A stretch of 64,000 nt of DNA from Amycolatopsis sacchari (GTDB lineage Bacteria > Actinomycetota > Actinomycetes > Mycobacteriales > Pseudonocardiaceae): the NCBI RefSeq assembly GCF_900114035.1, contig NZ_FORP01000011.1:155497-219496 (forward strand), read 5' to 3'. This document shows, one piece after another, positions 39,613 through 48,347 of the stretch. Every line of letters begins with the position of its first letter. Positions within the stretch are counted from its first letter, which is position 1. Made by a program: the position numbers and the translations under genes. The notes beneath the pieces are model-generated. The model had not been told where the DNA came from and searched no databases. It worked only from the letters and a program-made list of their open reading frames with translations.

Positions 39613-40305
39613 GTGGCGAAGCTCCGCATCACGGACCTGGCCAGGATGGCCGGGATCTCGGTGCAGCAGGTCCGCAACTACGTCGATCTCGGGGTGCTGC
39701 CGCCGGTCGAGCGCACCACCAGCGGCTACCGCGTGTTCACCGACACCCACGCCGAGGCGCTGCTCATCGTGCGGCAGCTGGCGGACGGGCACGGCTGGGA
39801 GCGCACGCGGACGATCATGCGGGCGGTGCACGCGGGTGACCTGACGACGGTGCTGGCCACCGTGGACGCGAGCCACGCGGAACTCCACCGGGAACGCGCC
39901 GACATCGCCAGGGTCGTCGGCGCGTTCGACGAGATCGGCCGGGCGCCGGCCCGGTCCCTGCCGCGGCGGCCGCTGCGGATCGGCGAGGTCGCCGAGGTGG
40001 TCGGGGTGCGCACACCGGTGCTGCGGCTGTGGGAGCAACGCGGCCTGCTGAAGCCGGACCGCGAGTCCGGCACGGGCTACCGGGTGTACGGGCAGGCGGA
40101 ACTGCGGAAGGCCGAGGTGGTCGCGTTGCTGCGGCGCGGTGGTTACCCGTTCTCGGTCGTGCAGGCGGTGCTGGGCGAGCTCGACCCCGGCGGCCGCCCC
40201 GAGCGAGTGCGGGCCGAGCTGGGCAAGCGCGAACAGGAACTGCAGCGCCGCAGCCTGCGGCGGCTGCGGGCGTCAGCGGCGTTGTCCGCGTACCTAAATC
40301 ACTGA
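39613..40305 (+). CDS. Tandem-domain MerR regulator (TioE-like)
   Basis: 230-residue regulator starting at GTG 39613, with two MerR helix-turn-helix units in one chain. The first is at ~4-70 ('LRITDLARMAGISVQQVRNYVDLGVLPPVERTTSGYRVF'). The second is at ~118-190 ('LRIGEVAEVVGVRTPVLRLWEQRGLLKPDRESGTGYRVY'). This doubled design resembles TioE-like regulators of actinomycete gene clusters. One chain could occupy a whole operator that normally needs a dimer. Its 3' end overlaps the convergent GNAT gene by 7 bases. Confidence 0.88.
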   Translation: MAKLRITDLARMAGISVQQVRNYVDLGVLPPVERTTSGYRVFTDTHAEALLIVRQLADGHGWERTRTIMRAVHAGDLTTVLATVDASHAELHRERADIARVVGAFDEIGRAPARSLPRRPLRIGEVAEVVGVRTPVLRLWEQRGLLKPDRESGTGYRVYGQAELRKAEVVALLRRGGYPFSVVQAVLGELDPGGRPERVRAELGKREQELQRRSLRRLRASAALSAYLNH

Positions 40306-40790
40306 AGCGCCTTCTCGAACGCCAGCGGCCCGATGGTCTCGGGATCGGCGGTGACGTCGAACAGCGGGGTGTAGCCCGCCGCGAGGTACAGGGCCTTCGC
40401 CTCGGGCTGGCGCGGACCGGTGGTGAGGTACACGCGCTCGTAGCCGCGGGCGGCGGCCTCGCGTTCCAGCTCCGCCACCACGCGCCGCGCCAGGCCCCGG
40501 CGGCGATGCGCCGAATGCGTCCAGATGCGCTTCAGCTCGGCGGTGCGCTCGTCGTACCGCTGGAAAGCGCCGCCCGCCACGGGTTCGCCGTGCTCCAGCA
40601 CCAGCAGCAGCGCGCCGTGGGGCGGCGCGAACCGCTCACGCGGGTAGCCGCGCAGGTCCTCGTGCATCGCTTCGAACGTGCCGCCGTAGCGGCTGGAGTA
40701 CTCGTGCGCCAGCTCCGCCAGCAACGGCGCCACGCGCGGGTCGTCCTGGTCCACGGCGAGCACCTGGAACGCGGTGTCGAAGGTCGTCAC
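40299..40790 (-). CDS. GNAT family N-acetyltransferase
   Basis: 163-residue acetyltransferase from GTG 40790 (a TTG at 40802 is in frame). The acetyl-CoA motif A is 'RRRGLARRVVAELEREAAARGYERVYLTTG', with the Arg/Gln-x-x-Gly-x-Ala pyrophosphate loop, and motif B is 'EAKALYLAAGYTPL'. It transfers an acetyl group to an unknown amine. It lies 40 bases after lutC in the same direction and might be cotranscribed. Confidence 0.85.
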   Translation of the reverse strand: MTTFDTAFQVLAVDQDDPRVAPLLAELAHEYSSRYGGTFEAMHEDLRGYPRERFAPPHGALLLVLEHGEPVAGGAFQRYDERTAELKRIWTHSAHRRRGLARRVVAELEREAAARGYERVYLTTGPRQPEAKALYLAAGYTPLFDVTADPETIGPLAFEKALQ

Positions 40791-40830
40791 GTATCCCGGC
40801 AACCCGCCTCCGCGGCGCGGAATTCCCGGC

Positions 40831-41445
40831 TCATCCGACGAGCAGCACGTCCAGGGTGCGCGGGCCGTGCACCCCTTCGACGCGGTCCAGCTCGATGTCG
40901 CTCGTCGCGGACGGCCCCGAGACGAACGTCAGCGGCCGGTCCAGGGTGAGCCGGGCCAGCGCTTCGGGCACGGTCGCCACGATCTGCCGGGCCCGCACCA
41001 CGCACAGGTGGTAGTCCGGCACGAGCGTCAGCGCGCGGCGGCCCTGGCCGGGCCCGGCGTCGAGGACGATCGTGCCGGTCTCGGCGATCGTCACGGCGCA
41101 GCCGGTGAGCACGCCACCCGCCGCGTCCAGCTCGTCGACGGTCAGCGGCGGCTCGTCGGTGAGCCACTCGACCCCGTCCACGTGCCAGTCGCGCGGCAGG
41201 CCCGGCGGCGCGATCATCGACCGCGGTGCCCGCTGCCGCAGGGCTTCCGCGATGGCGGCGGGCAGCCCGTCCTCGTCGACGCGGCGGACTTCGGCGCGGT
41301 AGTCGGCGATGCGCTCCGCCGCCAGCTCCACGACGTCCGGGTACTCCCGCGTCGTCGCGTACTCGCGGGGCACCGGGCCTGGCTCCGGCCGGTCACGCAA
41401 CGCGGTGCGCACGCGCGCCAGTATTTCCGCTCGGGGGTCAGCCAC
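40831..41445 (-). CDS. lutC: Lactate utilisation protein C (LUD domain)
   Basis: 204-residue LUD-domain protein with 'EILARVRTALRDRP' and the conserved core 'VTIAETGTIVLDAGPGQGRRALTLVPDYHLCVV', then 'GPSATSDIELDRVEGVHGPRTLDVLLV'. It is the third component of the LutABC lactate oxidation complex. It overlaps lutB by 8 bases. Confidence 0.93.
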   Translation of the reverse strand: MADPRAEILARVRTALRDRPEPGPVPREYATTREYPDVVELAAERIADYRAEVRRVDEDGLPAAIAEALRQRAPRSMIAPPGLPRDWHVDGVEWLTDEPPLTVDELDAAGGVLTGCAVTIAETGTIVLDAGPGQGRRALTLVPDYHLCVVRARQIVATVPEALARLTLDRPLTFVSGPSATSDIELDRVEGVHGPRTLDVLLVG

Positions 41446-42868
41446 GGTTGTTCCTCCACCAGCTACGGAAGCTTTCCCGCGCGGGCAGCGGCGCGTCCCG
41501 CGAGTCCGTCCACAGTGAACCCGGCCACGGCAGCTTCGTGACCTTCCCGCCGGGCATGAGGGACCGCGCGAGCGAACCGGCCTTCTGCGCGGCCTCGTAC
41601 TTCCGCGGGTCGCCGAACACCTGGGCCAGCGCCTTCATCGCGATCCGCTCCGGCGAGGCTTTCGGTTTCGCCGCAACGGTTTTCGCCCGCAGGTGGGTGA
41701 GCACCTCGGGGATGTCGATGCGGACGGGGCAGGCCTCGAAACACGCGCCGCACAAGGAGGACGCGTACGGCAGGGACGCCGCCTGCTTGTCGTGCGGGTC
41801 GGCGACCAGCTGCGGGGTGAGGATCGCGCCGATCGGGCCGGGGTAGACCGAGCCGTACGCCTGCCCGCCCGTGCGCTCGTACACCGGGCACACGTTGAGG
41901 CACGCCGAGCAGCGGATGCACCGCAGCGCCTGCCGCCCGACCGGGTCCGCGAGCGCCTCGGTCCGGCCGTTGTCCAGCAGCACCAGGTGGAACTCCTGCG
42001 GCCCGTCCCCTGGCGTGACACCCGTCCACACCGAGGTGTAGGGGTTCATCCGCTCCGCGGTGGACGAGCGCGGCAGCAGCTGCAGGAACACCTCCAGGTC
42101 GCGCCACGTCGGCACCAGCTTTTCCAGCCCCATCACGGTGATCAGCGTCCGCGGCAGGGTCAGGCACATGCGGCCGTTGCCCTCGGACTCGACGACCATG
42201 ATCGAGCCGGTGTCGGCGACCGCGAAGTTCGCGCCCGACACGGCCACCTTCGCGGTGAGGAACTTCTGCCGCAGGTGCTTGCGCGCGGCCTCGGCGAGCG
42301 CGCGGGGCTCGGCGGGCAGGTCGGCGGGCGCGCCCGGCATCTCACGCCGGAAGATGTCGCGGATCTCCGCGCGGTTGCGGTGGATCGCGGGCACCAGGAT
42401 GTGCGAGGGCCGGTCGTGGCCCAGCTGCACGATCACCTCGGCGAGGTCGGTCTCGATCGCCGTGACCCCGCCCGCTTCGAGCGCCTCGTTGAGCCCGATC
42501 TCGGCGGTGGCCATCGACTTGACCTTGACGACCTCGTGCGTGCCCGCCTCGCGGGCGAGCCGGAGCACGATCTCGTTGGCCTCCGCCGCGTCCCGCGCCC
42601 AGTGCACGACGCCGCCGCGCGCGGTGACCGCCGCTTCCAGCCGCTCCAGGTACGTGTCGAGGTGGGCGAGCACGTCGTTCTTGATCGCCTCGCCCGCCCG
42701 GCGCAGTTCCTCCCAGTCGGGCACCTCGGCGACGGTCCGGGCGCGCTTGTCGCGGATGGTGTGCGTGGCGTGGCGGAGGTTGCGGCGCAGCTGCGAGTCC
42801 GCGAGCGCCTCGTGCGCGGCCTTGGGGAAGGCGGGGACGCCCAGCCACGTCACCGGGTTGCGAGCCAC
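41438..42868 (-). CDS. lutB: Lactate utilisation iron-sulfur protein B
   Basis: 476-residue protein. The N-terminal LUD domain contains 'VSGANFAVADTGSIMVVESEGNGRM'. The two [4Fe-4S] ferredoxin motifs follow: 'CIRCSACLNVCP' near residue 310 and 'CGACFEACPV' near 362. It would pass electrons from L-lactate oxidation toward quinones together with LutA and LutC. The start is the GTG at 42868 behind GGAGGAACC; it overlaps lutA by 19 bases. The open frame reaches farther but through lutA. Confidence 0.93.
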   Translation of the reverse strand: MARNPVTWLGVPAFPKAAHEALADSQLRRNLRHATHTIRDKRARTVAEVPDWEELRRAGEAIKNDVLAHLDTYLERLEAAVTARGGVVHWARDAAEANEIVLRLAREAGTHEVVKVKSMATAEIGLNEALEAGGVTAIETDLAEVIVQLGHDRPSHILVPAIHRNRAEIRDIFRREMPGAPADLPAEPRALAEAARKHLRQKFLTAKVAVSGANFAVADTGSIMVVESEGNGRMCLTLPRTLITVMGLEKLVPTWRDLEVFLQLLPRSSTAERMNPYTSVWTGVTPGDGPQEFHLVLLDNGRTEALADPVGRQALRCIRCSACLNVCPVYERTGGQAYGSVYPGPIGAILTPQLVADPHDKQAASLPYASSLCGACFEACPVRIDIPEVLTHLRAKTVAAKPKASPERIAMKALAQVFGDPRKYEAAQKAGSLARSLMPGGKVTKLPWPGSLWTDSRDAPLPARESFRSWWRNNRG

Positions 42869-43575
42869 GGTTCCTCCTCCGTCGACGCCAGGATGTCGGC
42901 CAGGTGCACGGTGCGCACCCCGGTCCGGAGCCGGGACAGCCCGCCGCCGATGTGCATCAGGCAGGAGTTGTCGCCCGCCGTCAGCACCTCGGCGCCGGTG
43001 TCGAGCACGTTGCTCATCTTGTCGCCCAGCATCGCCGTGGACGTCTCGGAGTTCTTCAGCGCGAACGTGCCGCCGAAGCCGCAGCACGACTCGGCAGCGG
43101 GCAGCTCGACCAGGTCGAGGCCCTTCACCTCGCGCAGGAGCCTGAGCGGCTTCTCCCCCACGCCGAGCATCCGCAGCGAGTGGCACGTCGGGTGGTAGGT
43201 GACGCGGTGCGGGAAGTAGGCCCCCACGTCGGTCACCCCGAGCACGTCGACGAGGAACTCGGACAGCTCGTACATCCGCGGCGGGAGATCGCTTTCCAGC
43301 AGCTTCGGGTAGATGTCGCGCACCATCGCCGCACACGAGCCGGAGGGCGCGACGACGGCGTCGTAGCCCGCGAACGCCTCCCCCAGCCGCCGCGCCAGCG
43401 GCACCGTCTCGTCCCGGTAGCCGGTGTTGAAGTGCATCTGCCCGCAGCACGTCTGCGCGAGCGGGAAGTCCACCGCGCAGCCGAGCCGCTCCAGCAGGCG
43501 CACCACCGACTGGCACGTGTCCGGGAACAGGGTGTCCCCCAGGCACGTCGCGAAGAGCGCAACCCTGAGCGTCAT
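42850..43575 (-). CDS. lutA: Lactate utilisation iron-sulfur protein A (CCG domains)
   Basis: 241-residue protein with two cysteine-rich CCG domains: 'QTCCGQMHFN' near residue 42 and 'ESCCGFGGTF' near 163, with further Cys in 'ATCLGD' and 'YHPTCHS'. They bind an unusual iron-sulfur cluster in this family. It is the first gene of the lutABC operon, which lets the cell use L-lactate. Only 10 bases separate its start from the P450 stop, so it may be read from the upstream P450 promoter as well. Confidence 0.93.
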   Translation of the reverse strand: MTLRVALFATCLGDTLFPDTCQSVVRLLERLGCAVDFPLAQTCCGQMHFNTGYRDETVPLARRLGEAFAGYDAVVAPSGSCAAMVRDIYPKLLESDLPPRMYELSEFLVDVLGVTDVGAYFPHRVTYHPTCHSLRMLGVGEKPLRLLREVKGLDLVELPAAESCCGFGGTFALKNSETSTAMLGDKMSNVLDTGAEVLTAGDNSCLMHIGGGLSRLRTGVRTVHLADILASTEEEPWLATR

Positions 43576-43585
43576 AGATGCAACA

Positions 43586-44779
43586 CTAGTGGCCGTTTCG
43601 GCCTACGGCACCGCCGGTCCGGTGTACCCGCACGGGCAGCGAGGCCCAGCCACGCAGCGTGTTGTTGAGGTGACGGCGCGGCGGGCCGGCGAGCTCGAGG
43701 CGCGCCACCCGTGCCGCCAGCGCCGTGACCAGCGCTTCCGCCTCCAGCCGGGCCACGTGCTGGCCCACGCACTGGTGCAGGCCCATGCCGAAGCCGACGT
43801 GCCCGGAGGGGTCGCGCGACAGGTCGAAGGCGTCCGGCCCGGTCCACCGCCGCGGGTCCCGGTTCGCGGCGCCGAGGAACATCAGGATCTTGTCGCCGGC
43901 GGGGATCGGCACGCCCCCGACCTCCAGGTCTCGGGTGGCGGTGCGGAAGAACGTCTGCACCGGGGACTCCCACCGCACCGCCTCGTCGAACGCCACGCGG
44001 GCCAGCGACGGCTGCTCCCGCAACCGCCGCCACTGCTCCGGATGGGTGGCGAACGCGTACAGCAGCGCGGCGATCCCGTGCACCGTGGTGTCGACCCCGG
44101 CCGTCAGCAGCGAGCGGACGACGAGCGGCGCCTGCTCGGAGGTGATGTCGCCGTGGTCGGCCGCGGCCCAGATGCGGGCGCCGAAGCCGTCCGGTGAAAG
44201 CGCTTCCCTGGCGCACTGCGCGTTGACCCACGCCGACAGCTCCGCCACGCGCGGCTCCCCCTTCGCGACGAATTCGTTGTGCGGGCCGAAGGCGTTGAAC
44301 GCGTGGTCCCCGTAGGGCAGCAGGTGCTCGCGACCCTCCTTCCCGATGCCGACGGCGTCGGGGAACACCCGCAGCGGGAACGCCTGCGCGAGTGCGGGCA
44401 CGGCGTCGAACTCGTCCTCGGCCAGCACGTCGTCGACGAGGCGCTCGGCGTCGGCGAACCACGCGTCACGCAGCTTCCGCAGCGCACGCGGGCCGAGGAT
44501 CTTCGACAGGACCGCGCGGGGCGCGTCGTGGTGCGGCGGGTCGGCTTCGAGCAGCAGGCTCGGCGGGCGCCACGGCTTCTCCACGCGGAAGTTCGCCAGC
44601 CCCACCCCGGCGCCGGACTCGAAGCCCTGCCAGTCGGTGAGCGCGGCGTGCACCTCGGCGTAGCGGGCCAGCGCGTGGACGCCGTAGCGCTCCAGGTACG
44701 TCACCGCCCCCGCCTCGCGCAGCTTTTCGTGCAGCGGCAAGGGGTTTTCGAGCACCTCGGGACTGAACGGGTCGAGCAT
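43586..44779 (-). CDS. CYP199A-like cytochrome P450, para-substituted benzoate demethylase candidate
   Basis: 397-residue P450 from ATG 44779 behind AAGGAG. I-helix 'LLTAGVDTT', EAVR (266-269), haem Cys337 in 'FGMGLHQCVGQ'. It strongly resembles CYP199A2/A4 as recalled: 'EKPWRPPSLLLEADPP' keeps the Arg71 and Ser74 that hold the benzoate carboxylate, Ser223 is kept with a Thr at the next binding position, and Phe161/Phe164 in 'FNAFGPHNE' line the pocket. Expected reaction: O-demethylation of 4-methoxybenzoate-type acids. It follows a VanB-type reductase by 11 bases, its likely electron donor. Confidence 0.85.
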   Translation of the reverse strand: MLDPFSPEVLENPLPLHEKLREAGAVTYLERYGVHALARYAEVHAALTDWQGFESGAGVGLANFRVEKPWRPPSLLLEADPPHHDAPRAVLSKILGPRALRKLRDAWFADAERLVDDVLAEDEFDAVPALAQAFPLRVFPDAVGIGKEGREHLLPYGDHAFNAFGPHNEFVAKGEPRVAELSAWVNAQCAREALSPDGFGARIWAAADHGDITSEQAPLVVRSLLTAGVDTTVHGIAALLYAFATHPEQWRRLREQPSLARVAFDEAVRWESPVQTFFRTATRDLEVGGVPIPAGDKILMFLGAANRDPRRWTGPDAFDLSRDPSGHVGFGMGLHQCVGQHVARLEAEALVTALAARVARLELAGPPRRHLNNTLRGWASLPVRVHRTGGAVGRNGH

Positions 44780-44790
44780 GGCTGGCTCCT

Positions 44791-45723
44791 TCACAGGTCG
44801 AGCACGAGGCGGTCGGTGAGGGCGCGGGAGACGCACGGGAACAGGCAGTCCCCGGCGGCCCGCTCGGCGTCGTCGAGGATCGAGTCGCGGTGGTCCGGCA
44901 CGCCGTCGAGCACCGCGGTCTCACACGTGCCGCACACCCCTTGGCGGCACGAGGACAGCACCGCCGCCCCCGCCGCCGTGACGGCTTCGAGCACGGACTG
45001 TCCCGGCGCGACGGTGACCGTGCGGCCGGTCCTCGCCAGCGTCACCTCGAACGGCTCGCCGCGGGTGCCGGATTCGCGCAGCACGAAGCGTTCCGTGCGC
45101 AGCCGCCCGGCGGGCCACCCCGCGCACCGCGCTTCGACCGCGGCGAGCAGGGGCTCCGGGCCACAGCAGTAGACCTTCGTGTCGGGAGTGGTGTCGAGCC
45201 ACGTGTCCAGGTCGAGCAGCCCGTACTCGTCCTGCGGGCACACGGTGACGCGCTCGCCGTAACGCGCCAGTTCGTCCAGGAACGCCATGGACCGCCGCGC
45301 GCGGCCGCCGTAGAGCAGCCGCCAGTCCGCACCGATCAGCTCGGCCTGGTACAGCATCGGCAGCAACGGCGTGATCCCGATACCGCCCGCGACGAACAGG
45401 TACCGCCGTGACGGCACGAGCGGGAAGTTGTTGCGCGGCCCGCCGATTCCCACGGTGGCCCCGACCGCCAGCCGGTCGTGCACGTACGCCGAGCCGCCCC
45501 GGCTCTCGGGTTCGCGCAGCACGCCGATCCGGTACGTCCACGGGTCCCACCGGTCGCCGCACAGCGAGTACTGGCGCACCAGCCCGCCCGGCAGGACCAG
45601 GTCCACGTGCGCGCCCGGGGTCCAGTCCGGCAGCCTGCGTCCCTGCGGGTCGGCCAGCGTCAGCGCCACGACCCCTTCGGCCACGGGCGTCTTGGCGACC
45701 ACCCGTACCTCGACCATCGTCAT
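44791..45723 (-). CDS. VanB / phthalate-dioxygenase-reductase-type oxidoreductase
   Basis: 310-residue reductase with three parts. The flavin domain has 'VRQYSLCGDRW' (RxYS). The NAD domain has 'FVAGGIGITPLLPML' and 'VYCCGPEPLL'. A C-terminal plant-type [2Fe-2S] domain has 'SSCRQGVCGTCETAVL' and a last Cys in 'LFPCVSRA'. It carries electrons from NADH to an oxygenase. It is directly upstream of, and cotranscribed with, the CYP199A-like P450. CYP199A enzymes normally use a separate ferredoxin and reductase, so this one-protein donor is of interest. Confidence 0.9.
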   Translation of the reverse strand: MTMVEVRVVAKTPVAEGVVALTLADPQGRRLPDWTPGAHVDLVLPGGLVRQYSLCGDRWDPWTYRIGVLREPESRGGSAYVHDRLAVGATVGIGGPRNNFPLVPSRRYLFVAGGIGITPLLPMLYQAELIGADWRLLYGGRARRSMAFLDELARYGERVTVCPQDEYGLLDLDTWLDTTPDTKVYCCGPEPLLAAVEARCAGWPAGRLRTERFVLRESGTRGEPFEVTLARTGRTVTVAPGQSVLEAVTAAGAAVLSSCRQGVCGTCETAVLDGVPDHRDSILDDAERAAGDCLFPCVSRALTDRLVLDL

Positions 45724-45790
45724 CGATGCTCCTCGCGGAAGACGGAATGGCCCGAGGATGACGAGTGCGTGCGGCGCGCCTACACCCGAT

Positions 45791-45805
45791 TCTCACTGAG
45801 TGAGA
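45791..45805. promoter_or_regulatory. Palindrome TCTCACT-G-AGTGAGA at iclR 3' end
   Basis: Perfect 7-base arms around one base, overlapping the iclR stop codon and lying 68 bases before the reductase start. It could be the operator for the reductase-P450 operon, or part of the iclR terminator. Confidence 0.4.
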
Positions 45806-46527
45806 GAGCGGGCGATGCCGAGCGCCGTGGCCCGCAGCGCCGGGATCGTGGCGCGCGCGTTGTCGTCGTTGGGCACCACGACCCCGAGCGCGGCCACGAC
45901 GGCACCGCCCGGTCCCCGCACCGGCACGGCGACGCCGGTCGCCCGTTCGTCGATGTAGCCGGGGCAGAGGGCGTACCCGTCACGGCGGATGTCGGCGAGC
46001 CGGGCCCGCAGCACCTTCGGGTCCGTCACGGTGAACCGGGTGTACGCGGGCAGCGGCCCGCTGAGCACCCGCTCCTGCAGCTCGGCGGGCGCATGCGCGA
46101 GCAGGACCTCGCCGGAGGACGACGCGTGCAGCGGCAGCCGCCCGGCGATGCGCGTCAGGTTGATCACCGCGTGCCGCGCGGACAGCCGTTCGAGGAACAG
46201 CACCTCGTCGCCGTCGAGCACGGCGAGCTGGGTGTGGTGGCGGACGACGGCGTGCAGGTCCTCCAGGTACGGCATCGCGGCCTCGCGCAGCGGCAATGTC
46301 GGCGACGCGCGGGAAGCCAGCTCCCACAGCCGCACGCCGATCCGCACCTTGCGGTCGGCGTCGCGTTGCAGCCAGCCGTAGCCCACGAGCCGCTCCACCA
46401 GCCGCGAGGCCGTCGCCACGTGCAGGTCCGCCCTGCGTGCCAGCTCGGACACCCCCAGCGCGGGCGTGTCCGGCCCGAACACCTCGATGATCCGCACGAT
46501 CCGCCCGAGCACCGACTCCTTCGTCAC
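45793..46527 (-). CDS. IclR family transcriptional regulator
   Basis: 244-residue regulator from GTG 46527. The winged helix is at 1-65 ('VLGRIVRIIEVFGPD', 'LHVATASRLVERLVGYGWLQRD'). The effector domain has 'GEVLLAHAPAELQERVLS', 'GYALCPGYIDERATGVAVPVRGPGGAVVAALGVVVP'. It lies upstream of the reductase-P450 operon in the same direction and divergent from the acetamidase gene. It probably controls aromatic acid demethylation in response to the substrate or to protocatechuate-like products. Confidence 0.9.
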   Translation of the reverse strand: MTKESVLGRIVRIIEVFGPDTPALGVSELARRADLHVATASRLVERLVGYGWLQRDADRKVRIGVRLWELASRASPTLPLREAAMPYLEDLHAVVRHHTQLAVLDGDEVLFLERLSARHAVINLTRIAGRLPLHASSSGEVLLAHAPAELQERVLSGPLPAYTRFTVTDPKVLRARLADIRRDGYALCPGYIDERATGVAVPVRGPGGAVVAALGVVVPNDDNARATIPALRATALGIARSLTQ

Positions 46528-46578
46528 CCCACCAGTGTGGGCCTTGTCAGCCCGGTACCACCCGAGAATGATCGTTCC

Positions 46579-47577
46579 ATGGACGTGGTCGAGTTCAAGC
46601 CGGAACGCGAGCAGTACGCCTGGACCTTCGGCGGGGTCGAGCCGGTCATGCGGGTCGCGCCCGGCACCGCGCTGCGGCTGTGGACCGAGGACGCGTTCAG
46701 CGGCAGGCTGACCAGCCCGCACGACCTGCCGAGCGAGCACCTCGACATGAGCGAGGTGAACCCGCAGACCGGCCCGTTCTACGTCGAAGGCGCCCAGCCG
46801 GGCGACACGCTGGCGCTGCACTTCGTCGACCTGGAGCCGGCCCGCGACTGGGGCGCTTCGGCGACCATCCCGTTCTTCGGCGCGCTCACCGGCACCGACC
46901 GCACGGCGCTGCTGCACGACCCCCTGCCCGAGCGCACGTGGATCTACCAGCTCGACCGCGACCGCGACGTCGTGGTGTTCGAGGCGCTGCGGGGCGAGTT
47001 CCGGGTGGACCTGCCGGTCGCACCGATGCTGGGCACCGTCGGCGTCGCCCCGGCCGGGCGCGAGGTCCGCACGTCGATCGTGCCGGACACCTTCGGCGGC
47101 AACATGGACACGCCCGAGATGCGTGCGGGCGCGACGTGTTTCCTCGGCGTGAACGTGGAAGGCGCGTTGTTCTCCGTCGGCGACGGGCACTACCGGCAGG
47201 GCGAGGGCGAGTCGTGCGGGACGGCCGTCGAGGGCGCGATGAACGTGACCCTGATCGTCGAGCTGATCAAGGGCGGGGCCCCGGCGTGGCCCCGCATCGA
47301 GCAGGACTCGCACTACGTCGTGGTCGGCTCGTCCCGCCCGCTGGAGGACGCGTGGCGCGCGAGCCAGGTCGGGATGATCGACTGGCTGCACGAGCTGTAC
47401 GGCCTCGACCGGCTCGACGCCTACCAGCTGCTGACGCAGGTCAGCGAGTCCCCGCTGGCGAACGTGGTGGACGCGAACTACAGCGCGGTCACCAAGGTCG
47501 CCAAGCGGTTCCTGCCGCCGGGTGAGGCGTTCGGCGGGATGCACCGGTACCTCCGTGAACAGGCCGCGGCGTTGTAA
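46579..47577 (+). CDS. Acetamidase/formamidase family protein
   Basis: 332-residue amidase of the FmdA/AmdA family, which hydrolyses small amides to acid and ammonia. Family blocks are 'VNPQTGPFYVEGAQPGDTLALHFVDLEP', 'GNMDTPEMRAGATCFLGVNVEGALFSVGDGHYRQGEGE' with the conserved Asp-Gly-His, and 'AMNVTLIVELI'. It lies 8 bases before an SDR gene and is divergent from the IclR regulator. The amide substrate is unknown. Confidence 0.88.
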   Translation: MDVVEFKPEREQYAWTFGGVEPVMRVAPGTALRLWTEDAFSGRLTSPHDLPSEHLDMSEVNPQTGPFYVEGAQPGDTLALHFVDLEPARDWGASATIPFFGALTGTDRTALLHDPLPERTWIYQLDRDRDVVVFEALRGEFRVDLPVAPMLGTVGVAPAGREVRTSIVPDTFGGNMDTPEMRAGATCFLGVNVEGALFSVGDGHYRQGEGESCGTAVEGAMNVTLIVELIKGGAPAWPRIEQDSHYVVVGSSRPLEDAWRASQVGMIDWLHELYGLDRLDAYQLLTQVSESPLANVVDANYSAVTKVAKRFLPPGEAFGGMHRYLREQAAAL

Positions 47578-47585
47578 GGAGACAC

Positions 47586-48347
47586 ATGGACCTCCGACTG
47601 GCGGGCCTGAAGGCCCTCGTGACGGGCGGCACCAAGGGGATCGGCCGGGCGATCGTCGGCCAGCTGGCGGACGAGGGCGCGGCGGTGGCGTTCTGCGCGC
47701 GGACCGAGTCGGAGGTGGAGGCCACGGTCGGCGAGCTGACCGCCGCCGGGGCCACGGTGCTCGGCGGGGCGCTGGACGTCGCCGACGGCCCGTCGCTCGC
47801 CGCGTGGGTCACCGACGCGGCGGCGTCGCTGGGCGGGCTCGACGTCGTGGTGACCAACGTCAGCGCGCTGGCCATCGGTCCCGGCGAGGAGAACTGGCGG
47901 GCGAGCTTCGACGTCGACCTGATGCACACGGTCCGGACCGTGGAAGCCGCGATGCCGTTCCTGGAGCGCAGCACCGCACCGTCCATTGTGGTCGTTTCGA
48001 GCGTGTCGGCGCGGGAGATCGACTTCGCCGCCGCGGCCTACGGCACGATGAAGGCCGCGCTGGTGCACTACGCGCAGGCGAAGGCGTACGAGCTGGCGGG
48101 CAAAGGAATCCGCGTCAACAGCGTCTGCCCCGGCAACACGTTCTTCGAGGGCGGCGTGTGGGAACGGATCCAGCACGGCGACCCGAAACTGTACGACGAG
48201 GCACTGGGCCTCAACCCCACCGGCCGGATGGCCACTCCCGAGGAGGTCGCCTACGCCGTGACGATGCTCGCCAGCCCGCGCGCGTCGTTCATCACAGGCA
48301 CCAACCTCGTGGTCGACGGGGCGCTCACCCGGGGAGTGCAGCTGTAG
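47586..48347 (+). CDS. Short-chain dehydrogenase/reductase
   Basis: 253-residue SDR. The cofactor loop is TGGTKGIG, followed by 'LDVVVTNVSA', catalytic Ser in 'VVSSVSAREID' and the YxxxK motif 'YGTMKAALVHYAQ'. The C-terminal 'GTNLVVDGAL' is the classical ending. A TAAGGAGA site overlaps the acetamidase stop, so the two are coupled. It oxidises or reduces an unknown alcohol/ketone with NAD(P). Its 3' end overlaps the convergent secreted hydrolase by 23 bases. Confidence 0.9.
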   Translation: MDLRLAGLKALVTGGTKGIGRAIVGQLADEGAAVAFCARTESEVEATVGELTAAGATVLGGALDVADGPSLAAWVTDAAASLGGLDVVVTNVSALAIGPGEENWRASFDVDLMHTVRTVEAAMPFLERSTAPSIVVVSSVSAREIDFAAAAYGTMKAALVHYAQAKAYELAGKGIRVNSVCPGNTFFEGGVWERIQHGDPKLYDEALGLNPTGRMATPEEVAYAVTMLASPRASFITGTNLVVDGALTRGVQL

